Counted from the first letter of the stretch, positions 33,451-42,851 are shown. The stretch: 64,000 nt of DNA from an uncultured bacterium (GCA_905214345.1 CAJMLV010000003.1:50116-114115); one strand, 5' to 3'. Made by a program: numbers and translations. Notes: generated from the letters alone by a model not told the origin.

Positions 33451-34812
33451 GTGAAGAAAAAGTTTATGGCAGTTTTGTGTGCGGGTATGATCCTGACCGG
33501 CGCCCTGGCCGGCTGCGGCAGTTCCGGCAGTTCCAGCGGCAGTTCCGCCGCCACCGCTGACGGCAGTGCCACCGGCGAGGCCGCCTCGACGGACAACAGC
33601 GGCAAGACCACCCTCAACGTGTTGTGGTGGGGGTCCCAGACCCGTCACGACCTGACCACCAAGATGATCGAGAAGTTCGAGGAACTCAACCCCGACATCG
33701 ACGTGGTGATGGACTATTCCGACTGGGACGGCTACTGGACCAAGCTGCCCGCCCAGGTGGCCGGCGGCCAGACCCCCGATGTGTTCCAGATGGACTACGC
33801 TTATCTGGCTCAGTACGCCGAGAACGGCGTTCTGGCTGAGCTGGACAGCTACGTCGAGGATGGCAGCCTGGACATGAGCAATGTTGCCCAGAGCGTGCTT
33901 GATTCCGGTACCGTGAACGATAAGCTGTACGCCATCTCCACCGGCACCAACGCGCCGGTCATGCTCTACCGCAAGGACATTCTGGATGAGCTGGGCCTGA
34001 GCTTGCCCATGAACCCCACTATGTCTGAATATTGCGAAGTTTCCAAGGCTGTGTATGAAGCTACCGGTCTGCGGGACACCTTCGTGACCGGCTGCTCCGC
34101 CGACAACCTGCGTTTCCGTCTGCGCAACTACGGCCTGAACCTGTACAACGAGGATGCCACTGCCCTGGGATTTGATGATCCCCAGTACATCGTGGATATG
34201 TGGGAACTGGCTTTGCAGGCCCAGAATGAAGGCTGGGGTCTGAAGCCCGGCGAAGAAACCGCCGTTACCGCTTTTGACTCCATGGTCACCGATTCCTGGT
34301 CCCGCTACCAGAATTCCAACGAACTGCAGGCTTACCGTGACGCCACCGGCAAGGACATCAGCATGGTCATGATCCCGAACGCGGACGATGCCACTGCTTC
34401 CGCTACTTATCTGAAGCCCGCCATGTTCTGGTGCGTGGGCGCCGACAGCGAGGTCAAGGATGCGGCTGTTCGCTTCATCGACTTCTTCACCAACAGCACC
34501 GAGTGCTATGACATCGTGGGCATCGAGCGCGCCGTTCCCATCTCTTCCGAAATGCGTGAATACGTGGCGCCCACTCTGGATGAAGTCAGCCAGGAAGTTG
34601 TTGACTTTGTCGACTACGTCAGCCAGCCCGATATGGCCAGCCCGCTGATGAACCCCGACCCGGCGCAGCACACCGAAGTTTCCGACCTGCTGGGACAGTA
34701 CTCTGAGCAGGTACGTTACGGCGAAATCACCGATCTGGAAGCCGCCGCCACCGAATTCATGGCGGAAGCCAACAAGATTCTGGCCGAAGGCGCCACCGCC
34801 GCTGCGGAATAA
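33451..34812 (+). CDS. Sugar-binding lipoprotein of ABC transporter (CUT1)
   Basis: 453 residues. The signal KKKFMAVLCAGMILTGALAG ends at lipobox Cys, followed by a Ser/Gly-rich tether (CGSSGSSSGSSAAT). The mature part is a family-1 solute-binding protein (TTLNVLWWGSQTRHDLTTKM; AQVAGGQTPDVFQMDYAYLA). GTG start at 33451 chosen because GGAGGT lies 7 nt upstream; an in-frame TTG at 33436 has no RBS. First gene of the transporter operon; the following hairpin at 34892 separates it from the permeases. The ligand is unknown; neighbouring enzymes suggest an oligosaccharide. Confidence 0.92.
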   Translation: MKKKFMAVLCAGMILTGALAGCGSSGSSSGSSAATADGSATGEAASTDNSGKTTLNVLWWGSQTRHDLTTKMIEKFEELNPDIDVVMDYSDWDGYWTKLPAQVAGGQTPDVFQMDYAYLAQYAENGVLAELDSYVEDGSLDMSNVAQSVLDSGTVNDKLYAISTGTNAPVMLYRKDILDELGLSLPMNPTMSEYCEVSKAVYEATGLRDTFVTGCSADNLRFRLRNYGLNLYNEDATALGFDDPQYIVDMWELALQAQNEGWGLKPGEETAVTAFDSMVTDSWSRYQNSNELQAYRDATGKDISMVMIPNADDATASATYLKPAMFWCVGADSEVKDAAVRFIDFFTNSTECYDIVGIERAVPISSEMREYVAPTLDEVSQEVVDFVDYVSQPDMASPLMNPDPAQHTEVSDLLGQYSEQVRYGEITDLEAAATEFMAEANKILAEGATAAAE

Positions 34813-34891
34813 GCGTTTCCCGCAAGAAACGGTCGGGCTGTGACGGCCGGACTCTCCCGTCGGCCGACGCAGTGTACAGATACGACCCAGT

Positions 34892-34923
34892 ATCGCGCCG
34901 AAGGAACAAACCTTCGGCGCGAT
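34892..34923 (+). terminator. Intercistronic hairpin between binding protein and permeases
   Basis: Perfect 13-bp stem ATCGCGCCGAAGG / CCTTCGGCGCGAT with loop AACAAA, followed by TCTTTGA. The tail is a weak T-run, so partial termination or 3'-end protection that raises binding-protein levels is likely. Confidence 0.65.
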
Positions 34924-34961
34924 TCTTTGAATCTCCCTTTTTTGTGAAAGGAGCCATCGCC

Positions 34962-35885
34962 ATGCGCAAAAACAACGGGATCGGGCACAGGATCGGTTCG
35001 GTGCTGAACCGGGACAACGTGGCGGGCTATGTGTTCATACTGCCCTTCATCATTGGTCTGCTGGTCTTTACCCTTATTCCTTTCTTTACCTCCCTGTATC
35101 TTTCCTTTACCGAATATAACGTCCTTTCCCCCGCCAAGTGGATCGGACTGGACAACTACAAGGAAATGTTTTTTGAGGATGACCTCTTCTGGACCTCCTT
35201 CTGGGTCACCTTCAAGTTTGCCTTCATCCAGGTGCCCATCAAGCTGACGGTCTCGCTGCTGGTGGCGCTGGTCCTGGCCCGGGCGACCCGTCTGACCGGG
35301 TTCTACCGCTCGGCTTTCTACATTCCCTCCCTCATGGGCGGCAGCGTGGCCATCGCCCTGCTGTGGAAGCAGCTGTTCTCGGTCAACGGCGTCATCAACC
35401 AGATTCTGGGCGCCCTGGGATTGCCGGACGACACTGCCTGGTTGGGCAACCCCAAGACCGCCCTGGGAACCCTGATCGCGCTGGGCGTGTGGCAGTTCGG
35501 CAGCTCCATGCTGATCTTTTTGGCGGCCATCAAGAACATTCCCCCCAGTTACCACGAAGCCGCCATCGTGGACGGCGCCGGTCCGGTGCGCCGCTTCTTC
35601 TCCATCACCCTGCCCATGCTCACCCCCATCATCTTCTTCAACCTCATCAATCAGGTCATCGGCGCCTTCCAGGCGTTCAACTCCAGCTATCTGATCACCC
35701 AGGGCAAACCGCTGAACACCACCCTGTATTACGGCGTGCACCTGTACAACAAAGCCTTCGACCAGTTCAAGATGGGTTACGGCTGCGCCATGGCCTGGTT
35801 CATGCTGCTGGTCATCGCCTTCTTCACCGCGCTGATCTTCCGTTCTTCCAGCGCGTGGGTCTACTATGAATCGGAAGGGAAGTAA
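34962..35885 (+). CDS. ABC sugar transporter permease (MalF/UgpA type)
   Basis: 307 residues, six membrane helices beginning VAGYVFILPFIIGLLVFTLI. EAA coupling loop EAAIVDGAGPVRRFFSITLP. It pairs with the next permease. Start at 34962 follows AAAGGAG; the open frame upstream to 34872 has no RBS and overlaps the hairpin. No ATPase is present in the operon, so a shared MsmK-like ATPase is expected elsewhere. Confidence 0.92.
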   Translation: MRKNNGIGHRIGSVLNRDNVAGYVFILPFIIGLLVFTLIPFFTSLYLSFTEYNVLSPAKWIGLDNYKEMFFEDDLFWTSFWVTFKFAFIQVPIKLTVSLLVALVLARATRLTGFYRSAFYIPSLMGGSVAIALLWKQLFSVNGVINQILGALGLPDDTAWLGNPKTALGTLIALGVWQFGSSMLIFLAAIKNIPPSYHEAAIVDGAGPVRRFFSITLPMLTPIIFFNLINQVIGAFQAFNSSYLITQGKPLNTTLYYGVHLYNKAFDQFKMGYGCAMAWFMLLVIAFFTALIFRSSSAWVYYESEGK

Positions 35886-35889
35886 AGTC

Positions 35890-36756
35890 ATGACGATCAA
35901 GAATATTACGCACAGCGTTTCCGCCCGCCGTACAGTCAGTACCGTGGTTTACCATGTGCTGATGGTGATCGTCAGCTTTCTGATGCTTTACCCGGTCCTG
36001 TGGCTGGTGGCTTCCTCCTTCAAGCCCAACGGCGACATCTTCTCCACCGCGACCTCCCTCATCCCCAAAAACTTCACCATCGAGCATTACATCACCGGCT
36101 GGAAAGGCTTCGGCCAGTATACCTTCGGAACCTTCTTCAAAAACTCTCTCTTTGTGGCACTGCTTGCTTCGGTGGGCATGGTCATCTCCTCCGCACTGGT
36201 GGCCTTCGGTCTGGCCCGCATCCGCTTCAAGGGCCGGAACTTCTGGTTCGTCATGATGATCATTACCATGATGCTCCCCGGCCAGGTCATAATGATCCCC
36301 CGCTTTGTCCTGTTCAACAATATGGGCTGGGTGGGCACCTTCCTGCCCATGATCGTGCCCTCCTTCTTCGCCAGCGGGTTCAACATCTTCCTCATCATGC
36401 AGTTTATCCGCGGTATCCCCCGGGATATGGACGACGCCGCCAAGATCGACGGCTGCAGCTGGTACGGCGTATTCAGCCGCATCATCCTGCCCATGATCGT
36501 GCCCTCTCTGGTCACGGTGGGCGTGCTGACTTTCATGGGCAGCTGGGAAGACTTCATGGGCGCCCTGCTCTATCTGAACAAGCCCGCCATGTACACCGTG
36601 GCCTACGCCCTCAAGATGTTCAACGACAGTTCCCAGGCGGACTACGGCGCCACCTTTGCCATGTCCGCACTCTCTCTGGTGCCGGTGCTCACCCTGTTCT
36701 TCTTCTTCCAGAAGAACCTGGTGGAAGGCATCAGCATCCAGGGCCTCAAGGGCTGA
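35890..36756 (+). CDS. ABC sugar transporter permease (MalG/UgpE type)
   Basis: 288 residues, six membrane helices, first VYHVLMVIVSFLMLYPVLWL, and the EAA-type loop DDAAKIDGCSWYGVFSRIIL. Typical CUT1 MalG-type C-terminus QKNLVEGISIQGLKG. Starts 4 nt after the previous stop with GGAAGGGA as RBS. With the protein encoded at 34962 it forms the membrane channel of the importer regulated by YesMN. Confidence 0.92.
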   Translation: MTIKNITHSVSARRTVSTVVYHVLMVIVSFLMLYPVLWLVASSFKPNGDIFSTATSLIPKNFTIEHYITGWKGFGQYTFGTFFKNSLFVALLASVGMVISSALVAFGLARIRFKGRNFWFVMMIITMMLPGQVIMIPRFVLFNNMGWVGTFLPMIVPSFFASGFNIFLIMQFIRGIPRDMDDAAKIDGCSWYGVFSRIILPMIVPSLVTVGVLTFMGSWEDFMGALLYLNKPAMYTVAYALKMFNDSSQADYGATFAMSALSLVPVLTLFFFFQKNLVEGISIQGLKG

Positions 36757-36791
36757 ACCCGCAACAAACCAACATAAGGAGGCTGTTTGAC

Positions 36792-38693
36792 ATGCCTTGT
36801 ATCGACCGACTCCCCGCCATCCCGCTGCTGGCTTCCGACCCGTATCTGTCCATCTGGATGCCTGCCGATACCATGACCCGGACCGACAGCTGCCACTGGA
36901 GCGGCCCCGTCAAGCCCATCCGCGGCGTGATGACGGTGGACGGGAAGGCCTGCCGTTTCCTGGGCACCGGCCCGGAACCGGAGGCGGAACTCACCGAGCT
37001 GAAGGTCACCGCCACACGGACCCGCTTTGTCTGCCGGTTCGGCGGCGTGCAGCTGGAAACCTGCTTTGCCACCCCCGCCCTGCCCGATGACCCGGACCTG
37101 CTGAGTATGCCCGTCACCCTGGTCACCTTTGCCGCCACCGCGCCGGACGGCGCTGCCCACGAGGTGCAGGTGCGCCTGCATCTGTCCGACCGCCTGTGCT
37201 ACGACGGTGACATCCGCCCGGCCATGAACGGCGGCGAGCTGGTGCTGGACGGCCGCAAGACCGCCTGGTGCGGCCAGCTGGTGCAGAAACCCCTGAGCCA
37301 TTCCGGCGACCATGTGACCATCGACTGGGGGTACCTCTACCTCACTGCCGACGGGGATGTTCACCCGGTGGGGGACGGGGTGCAAGCCGTCTGCACCCTG
37401 CCTGTGGACGGCCCCGCCGTCCGCGCCGTCATCGCCTATGATGACATCGCCTCCATCAACTATTTCGGGGATCTGTGCAAGGCGTGGTACCGCCGCGACG
37501 GGCGGCAGATCACCGATGCCATCCGCCATGTGCTTTCCGGCTTTGAGGACATCCAGGACCGCTGTGCCCGCATGGATGCGGCCCTGGCTGCCGATGCCCT
37601 GGCGGCGGGGGGCGAGGACTATGTGGCGTTGGCCGAAGCGGCCTGGCGGCAGACCTTTGCGGCCCACAAGCTCATCGCCACCCCCAAGGGGGAGATGGCA
37701 TTCCTCTCCAAGGAAAACGATTCCAACGGCTGTATCGGCACGGTGGATGTGAGCTATCCTTCCATTCCGCTGTTTTTGCGGTATTGCCCCGAACTGGTCA
37801 ACGCCCTGTGCCGCCCGGTGCTGGAATTTGCCTGCATGCCGGTGTGGACGGACGACTTTGCCCCCCATGATGTGGGCCGGTATCCGCTGGCTACCGGTCA
37901 GGTATATGCCGCCCGCCGCCATGTGGGCCCCGGCCAGACCTACCCGCCCTACTATCTGTATCCCGCGGGCACCGATGTCTACGACCCCGCCTACCAGATG
38001 CCGGTGGAGGAGTGCGGCAACATGCTCATCATGCTGGAAGCCGCCCGCACCTTCGGGGCAGACCCGACCCTGGCCGAAACCTACCGCCCGCTGCTGGACA
38101 AATGGGTCCGCTATCTGATGGAATACGGCGAGGACCCGGACGAACAGCTCTGCACCGATGATTTTGCCGGTCACCTGGCCCACAATGTGAACCTGGCTGC
38201 CAAGGCGATGGTGGGCGTGGCCTGCTACGCCCGGCTGACCGGAAACGAAGCGGCCGCGGAACAGGCCCGGGGCATGGCGGCCCGCCTGCTGGAAAAAATC
38301 GGCGCGCAGGGGAACACCCCCCTGACCCTGGACGGCAAGGGCTGGAGCATGAAGTACAACCTGCTCTGGGACAAGGTGCTGGGCCTGGGCCTGATGCCCG
38401 AAGCCTTCTATGCCGCCGAGACCGCCAGTTATCTGCCCCGCATCAACACCTACGGTCTGCCGCTGGATTCCCGGGCAGACTACACCAAGTCGGACTGGAT
38501 CTGCTGGACAGCGGCCATGGCCGAGGACCCCAAGGTCCGCACCGCCCTGATCGCCCCGGTGGCCCGCACTTTGCGGGAAACCACCACCCGTGTGCCCTTC
38601 TCCGACTGGTATGATACCAAGACCGGACGGTATGTGGCCTTCATCGCCCGCAGCGTACAGGGCGGCGTCTACGCGCTTTTGCTCCGTTCCTGA
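36792..38693 (+). CDS. Glutaminase A-like protein (DUF5127/DUF4965/DUF1793)
   Basis: 633 residues, no signal peptide. The N-terminal part (ASDPYLSIWMPADTMTRTD, then PIRGVMTVDGKACRFLG) is the DUF5127/DUF4964 beta-sandwich; the rest is an (alpha/alpha)6-type barrel with DUF4965/DUF1793 landmarks (FLSKENDSNGCIGTVDVSYP; DDFAPHDVGRYPLATGQ; MPVEECGNMLIMLEAA). The family is named after a fungal glutaminase, but bacterial cytoplasmic members in sugar-import operons fit a glycosidase-like role better; the true reaction is not known. RBS AAGGAGG. It lies 35 nt after the permease in the YesMN-controlled operon. Confidence 0.82.
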   Translation: MPCIDRLPAIPLLASDPYLSIWMPADTMTRTDSCHWSGPVKPIRGVMTVDGKACRFLGTGPEPEAELTELKVTATRTRFVCRFGGVQLETCFATPALPDDPDLLSMPVTLVTFAATAPDGAAHEVQVRLHLSDRLCYDGDIRPAMNGGELVLDGRKTAWCGQLVQKPLSHSGDHVTIDWGYLYLTADGDVHPVGDGVQAVCTLPVDGPAVRAVIAYDDIASINYFGDLCKAWYRRDGRQITDAIRHVLSGFEDIQDRCARMDAALAADALAAGGEDYVALAEAAWRQTFAAHKLIATPKGEMAFLSKENDSNGCIGTVDVSYPSIPLFLRYCPELVNALCRPVLEFACMPVWTDDFAPHDVGRYPLATGQVYAARRHVGPGQTYPPYYLYPAGTDVYDPAYQMPVEECGNMLIMLEAARTFGADPTLAETYRPLLDKWVRYLMEYGEDPDEQLCTDDFAGHLAHNVNLAAKAMVGVACYARLTGNEAAAEQARGMAARLLEKIGAQGNTPLTLDGKGWSMKYNLLWDKVLGLGLMPEAFYAAETASYLPRINTYGLPLDSRADYTKSDWICWTAAMAEDPKVRTALIAPVARTLRETTTRVPFSDWYDTKTGRYVAFIARSVQGGVYALLLRS

Positions 38694-38698
38694 ACCAC

Positions 38699-38736
38699 AG
38701 CTGCCTCTTCGCCCCGCGGGGAGGCGGCTTTTTTCG
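38699..38736 (+). terminator. Intercistronic terminator-like hairpin
   Basis: GCTGCCTC ... GAGGCGGCT pairing followed by TTTTTT, 23 nt before the next start. Likely partial terminator between DUF4965 and isomerase genes. Confidence 0.6.
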
Positions 38737-38758
38737 AAACAGAATGAGGAGGTTTTTT

Positions 38759-39595
38759 ATGAAGATCTATGCGTTTGCCGACGAGGCATCCCCGGCCGTA
38801 AACGGGCAGATCCAGGCAATGCAGCGCAACGGCCTGTGCGGTCTGGAGATCCGGGGTGTGGATGGCGAAAATGTTTCCGCTATTTCCCTGGAAAAGGCGA
38901 AGGAAGTCCGCCGCAAGATGGACGAAGCCGGCCTGCGGGTCTGGTCGGTGGGCTCGCCCATCGGCAAGATCGATATTGAGGAGGGGGATTTTGCCGCCCA
39001 TCTGGACCAGCTCCGCCATACCCTGGAAGTGGCCCGGGTGCTGGGGGCGGAACGCCTGCGCATGTTCTCCTTTTATATTCCGGCAGGCAAAGACCCGGCG
39101 GACTACCGCAGCCAGGTCATCGACCAGGTGGGCGAGATGCTGCGCGTGGGAGAGGGCAGCGGTGTTCTCTTCTGCCACGAGAATGAAAAGGGCATCTATG
39201 GCGACAATGCTGCCCGGTGTGAGGACCTGCACCGCACCTTCCCCACCCTGCGGGGGGTGTTCGACCCGGCCAACTTCGTACAGTGCGGGCAGGATACCTG
39301 GGCTGCCTGGGAAAGCCTGCACCCCTACATCGATTACCTGCATATCAAGGATGCCCTGGCCGACGGCAGCGTGGTCCCGGCGGGCAAAGGTTTGGGCAAC
39401 GTCAAGCGGATTCTGGATGCGTACCGGGCCCAGGGCGGGGAGCATGTGACGGTGGAACCCCATCTGCAGGTGTTTGACGGCTTGGCCGGTCTGGAGCGGG
39501 ACGGACAGACCAGCCATGTGGGCGGATACTGCTATGCCAGCAGCGATGAAGCCTTTGATGCCGCCTGTGCCGCTTTGCGGGAGCTGCTGCAATGA
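38759..39595 (+). CDS. Sugar phosphate isomerase/epimerase-type TIM barrel
   Basis: 278 residues, AP-endonuclease-2/xylose isomerase-like barrel. Candidate metal-binding acids are in GLEIRGVDG (Glu), FCHENEKGIYG (Glu), GVFDPANFVQCG (Asp) and the C-terminal TVEPHLQVFDG (Glu); a His is in YLHIKDALADG. Members include epimerases, dehydratases and the lyases that act after Gfo/Idh oxidation of sugars. Start at 38759 follows GAGGAGG; its stop overlaps the next gene's ATG (ATGA at 39592-39595), tying it directly to a Gfo/Idh dehydrogenase. Substrate unknown. Confidence 0.85.
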   Translation: MKIYAFADEASPAVNGQIQAMQRNGLCGLEIRGVDGENVSAISLEKAKEVRRKMDEAGLRVWSVGSPIGKIDIEEGDFAAHLDQLRHTLEVARVLGAERLRMFSFYIPAGKDPADYRSQVIDQVGEMLRVGEGSGVLFCHENEKGIYGDNAARCEDLHRTFPTLRGVFDPANFVQCGQDTWAAWESLHPYIDYLHIKDALADGSVVPAGKGLGNVKRILDAYRAQGGEHVTVEPHLQVFDGLAGLERDGQTSHVGGYCYASSDEAFDAACAALRELLQ

Positions 39596-40647
39596 CCCCC
39601 GTTCTGCCGCCGCTGCCCGGACCGGTGGCCGCACCGGGAGAGTTCCGGTTCTCGGCGGCGGGACTGGACCACGGCCACATTTACGGTATGGTGCGGGGGC
39701 TGCTGGAGGCCGGGGCCGAGCTGGATGCTGTCTGGGACCCCGACCCGGGCAAAACAGCGGCGTTCCTCCGTGCCTTTCCCCAGGCTCGGGCGGTGCAAAA
39801 CCTGGAAGAGATCCTGGAATCCTCCGTTCAGATGGTGGCCTGCGCTGCGGTGCCGGACCGGCGGTGCGCGCTGGGCCTGCAAGTCATGGAAGCAGGCAAG
39901 GACTATTTTGTGGACAAAGCGCCCATGACCACCCTGGACCAGCTGGAGCAGGCCCGGCGGGCAGTTGTCCGTACCGGACGCAAGTATATGGTGTATTACT
40001 CCGAGCGGCTGCACAGCGAAGCAGCCACCCTGGCGGACCTGCTTATCCGTCAGGGCGCCATCGGCCGGGTGATCCATATGGAAGGCTTCGGTCCTCACCG
40101 GCTGGACCCGGCTTCCCGTCCCGGCTGGTTTTTTGAAAAACAGCGGTACGGCGGCATCCTCTGCGACATCGGCAGCCACCAGCTGGAACAGTTCCTCTAC
40201 TTTACCGGGGCGGAACAGGCCCGGGTGGACCTGGCGCGCAAGGCCAACTACGGACATCCCCAATATCCTGAGCTGGAAGACTTCGGAGATTGTTCGGTGA
40301 CCGCCGAAAACGGAGCCACCGGGTATTTCCGGGTGGACTGGTTCACCCCGGACGGCCTGAGCAACTGGGGCGACGGCAGGACTTTCCTGCTGGGGACCGA
40401 CGGCTACATCGAACTGCGCAAGTATGTGGACATTGCCTCCGGCACTCATCGGGAAAACATGGTCTACTGGGTGGACAGGGACGGCGAACATGTCCTGGAT
40501 GCCACCGGACAGGTGGGATGCCCCTTCTTCGGGCGGCTCATCCGGGACTGTCTGGACCGCACCGAAACTGCCATGACCCAGGAACATGCCTTCCGGGCGG
40601 CGGAACTTTGCCTGCGGGCCCAGGCCCTGGCGGATGGTATCCGGTAA
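39592..40647 (+). CDS. Gfo/Idh/MocA-family oxidoreductase, divergent
   Basis: 351 residues. The N-terminal Rossmann strand reads FRFSAAGLDHGHIYGM; the usual GxGxxG is replaced by GLDHGHIYG, although AVWDPDPG supplies the acidic end of beta-2. The lysine region is VDKAPMTTLDQLEQ rather than EKP, with the Lys kept. The C-terminal domain has YGGILCDIGSHQLEQFLYFTG, matching family helices. Coupled by ATGA overlap with the TIM-barrel gene. Likely oxidises a sugar hydroxyl with tightly bound NAD, the TIM barrel acting next; this pairing is inference. Terminator follows at once. Confidence 0.85.
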   Translation: MTPVLPPLPGPVAAPGEFRFSAAGLDHGHIYGMVRGLLEAGAELDAVWDPDPGKTAAFLRAFPQARAVQNLEEILESSVQMVACAAVPDRRCALGLQVMEAGKDYFVDKAPMTTLDQLEQARRAVVRTGRKYMVYYSERLHSEAATLADLLIRQGAIGRVIHMEGFGPHRLDPASRPGWFFEKQRYGGILCDIGSHQLEQFLYFTGAEQARVDLARKANYGHPQYPELEDFGDCSVTAENGATGYFRVDWFTPDGLSNWGDGRTFLLGTDGYIELRKYVDIASGTHRENMVYWVDRDGEHVLDATGQVGCPFFGRLIRDCLDRTETAMTQEHAFRAAELCLRAQALADGIR

Positions 40648-40656
40648 CAAGTAAAA

Positions 40657-40704
40657 AAACAATCCCCCCGGTTTCCTGCAAGGGAAACCGGGGGGATTTG
40701 TTTG
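40657..40704. terminator. Bidirectional terminator between convergent operons
   Basis: AATCCCCCCGGTTTCC / GGAAACCGGGGGGATT stem with A-run and T-run flanks. Confidence 0.9.
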
Positions 40705-40723
40705 TGTGGAACCGGGCGGCAGA

Positions 40724-41638
40724 TCAGCCGGTCACCACCCGCAGCCTTCCGTCTTCGGTGACCTCCACGGGGGAGAGAAAACCCATGCGAGCGTCCCCGG
40801 TGTCCCGGGTGCGGCCGTGGTAGCAGATCATCAGGCTGCCGTCCGGAGCGGAGAAAAGGCAGCTGTGGCCGGTGCCGGTGATGGGGCCGCCGCGCTCCAG
40901 AATGGGGTTCTCCGCCGCTTTGCGGTAAGGCCCCAGAGGGTGGTCGGCGGTGGCATACCCCACAGCGTAGTCCGGTCCGCCGAAAAAGTTGGCGGAATAG
41001 GTCATGATGTACCGCCCGCCGCAGCGCAGCAAAAAGGACCCTTCGTTCCAGCGGCGGCCGGTTTGGGCGGCGGAGCGGCCTTCCCAGGGCTGTTCCGGAC
41101 GCAGAAGCAGGACCGGTTCCCCTATCACGCCGGAAAAATCCGGTTTCAACTCCACGCCGTAGATCCAGCTTTCCTCCAGCCCGTCCACCCGGTGCTGGTA
41201 GCAGCAGCGGGAGTAGAAGAGATAGAAGAGGCCGTCCTCCCGGTAGAGGTTGGCGTCGATGATGGGGTACCCGGGGTCAAAGATCGGCCGGTCTGCCAGA
41301 TCGGAAAAAGGTCCGGCGGGATCGTCGGCCACCGCCGCCCCGATGCGGAAATTTTCCAGGGCGCCGGTGGGGTTCTCTTTCCAGTGGGCGCTGTAAAACA
41401 GGTAATACCGCCCGTTGATCTCGTAACATTCCGGGGCCCAGAACCGGTCCAGGCCCCAGCGGCCCCGGCCGGGACCCAGGGCGGTCCCGCAGAACTGCCA
41501 CGCCTGCAAATCGCGGGAGCGGTGGATGGGAAAAGCGCCTCCGTCCTCGGAGGTGGAATACAGATAGTAGTACCCGTCCCCGGCGTGCAGAACAAAGGGG
41601 TCTGCGGCGGGAAAGGGAAGCTGGATGGTTCGTGTCAT
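40724..41638 (-). CDS. GH43 family glycoside hydrolase
   Basis: 304 residues, compact single five-bladed propeller without signal peptide, so cytoplasmic. Catalytic triad candidates are base Asp13 in PAADPFVLH, pKa-modulating Asp128 in PIIDANLYRED and acid Glu199 in RWNEGSFLL. GH43 enzymes remove arabinose, xylose or galactose from oligosaccharides. Start at 41638 with AAGGAGA upstream. Last of a three-gene leftward operon after two Gfo/Idh paralogues, 16 nt from the nearer one. The exact GH43 subfamily and sugar are undecided. Confidence 0.9.
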   Translation of the reverse strand: MTRTIQLPFPAADPFVLHAGDGYYYLYSTSEDGGAFPIHRSRDLQAWQFCGTALGPGRGRWGLDRFWAPECYEINGRYYLFYSAHWKENPTGALENFRIGAAVADDPAGPFSDLADRPIFDPGYPIIDANLYREDGLFYLFYSRCCYQHRVDGLEESWIYGVELKPDFSGVIGEPVLLLRPEQPWEGRSAAQTGRRWNEGSFLLRCGGRYIMTYSANFFGGPDYAVGYATADHPLGPYRKAAENPILERGGPITGTGHSCLFSAPDGSLMICYHGRTRDTGDARMGFLSPVEVTEDGRLRVVTG

Positions 41639-41654
41639 GCTTGTCTCCTTGCAA

Positions 41655-42830
41655 TCACCAGTTCACCTGCCACCGGCGGCTGTACTGGCCATCGGGGCGC
41701 CGTGCTGCGGCTTTTTCCACATAGGCGGAATGGCGCACCCGTTCTTCCAGCAGGCGGTCAAACTGTTCCGTGGGCAGGGGCAGCCGGATGGGGGCGTTCC
41801 CCGTCCATTGGGAAAGATAGGCGGCGTTGGAAATCTCCAGTTCCCCCAGTCCGTCCTGCCCGGGACTGAGCAGGGGCGCACCATGCCGGATGGCGTCCGC
41901 AAAATTCTGCAGGATGCCCAGATGGGCGGTCTCGGGAGTGTCGGGGCGCAGTTCGGTGTAGTCGCAGGCCGGCACGGGAGAGTTCTCCGGGGAGGAAAAC
42001 CGGATGTCGCCTTCGCTTTGGGCCAGACGCCACCATTTCAGCGTCCCTTCTTCCAGGACCAGCTTGCCCTTCTCGCCGGAAATTTCCAGCCGGTTGGTGC
42101 CGGGGGTCTCGCCGGTGGAGGTGATGAATACGCCGGTGGCACCGTTTTCGTAGCGGGTGAAGATGGTGGCGTCGTCCTCCACCTCAATGTGGTGGTATCG
42201 GGCGATGTCGCACCAGGCGGTGACGGTGCAGGGCATTCCGCAGATCCACTGCCACAGGTCCAGATTGTGGGGGGCCTGGTTCAGCAGTACGCCGCCGCCC
42301 TCACCGGCCCAGGTGGCCCGCCAGGACCCGGAATCGTAGTAGTGCTGGGTGCGGTACCAGTTGGTGATGATCCACACCGTCCGTTTCAGCTGCCCCAGCT
42401 GCCCGCTTTGCACGATCTGCCGGGCACGGGCATACAGGGGATTGGTCCGCTGGTTCAGCATCAGGGCAAAGACCCGGCCGCTCTGCCCGGCGGTGCGGCA
42501 GAGTGCCTGCGCCCGGGAAAGCCGGACGTCCAGGGGCTTTTCCACCAGAACATGCAGTCCGGCGGCCAGCAGCTTTTCCGCAATCTCGCTGTGCAGAGGA
42601 TGGGGGACAGCGATAACGGCCGCATCGGCACAGCCCGCGGCCAGCAGCTCATCCACATCCCGGAAAACTGCCGTGCCGGGGCAGCGCTGTTCCAGGTCTG
42701 CCAGCCGGGCAGGGTCAGTATCGCACACCGCCGTCAGGGTCAGCCCGTCCACCATGCCCCGGGCCAGGCTCAGGGCGTGGGCGGTGCCCATGTTGCCCAC
42801 GCCGATGACCGCTGTTCTTACCCGTTCCAT
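41655..42830 (-). CDS. Gfo/Idh/MocA-family dehydrogenase (paralogue A)
   Basis: 391 residues. Canonical Rossmann motif AVIGVGNMGTAHALSLA, AVCDTDPAR, catalytic Lys in VEKPLDVRLSRAQ. The C-terminal domain contains WRATWAGEGGGVLLNQAPHN, closely matching the neighbour at 42852 (WRATWSGEGGGVLLNQCPHQ); NWYRTQHYYDSG also matches. The two are clearly tandem paralogues. Proteins of this type oxidise sugars or inositols with NAD. It starts 21 nt after the neighbour's stop. Substrate unknown. Confidence 0.9.
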   Translation of the reverse strand: MERVRTAVIGVGNMGTAHALSLARGMVDGLTLTAVCDTDPARLADLEQRCPGTAVFRDVDELLAAGCADAAVIAVPHPLHSEIAEKLLAAGLHVLVEKPLDVRLSRAQALCRTAGQSGRVFALMLNQRTNPLYARARQIVQSGQLGQLKRTVWIITNWYRTQHYYDSGSWRATWAGEGGGVLLNQAPHNLDLWQWICGMPCTVTAWCDIARYHHIEVEDDATIFTRYENGATGVFITSTGETPGTNRLEISGEKGKLVLEEGTLKWWRLAQSEGDIRFSSPENSPVPACDYTELRPDTPETAHLGILQNFADAIRHGAPLLSPGQDGLGELEISNAAYLSQWTGNAPIRLPLPTEQFDRLLEERVRHSAYVEKAAARRPDGQYSRRWQVNW

Positions 42831-42851
42831 GGCAATTCCCCCTTTCGCGCG

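Noticed and set aside
30388..34671. Minus-strand open frame of about 1400 codons opposite YesM, YesN and the binding protein
   Set aside because: Antisense shadow: crosses three well-supported genes and a strong terminator, and has no recognisable domain.
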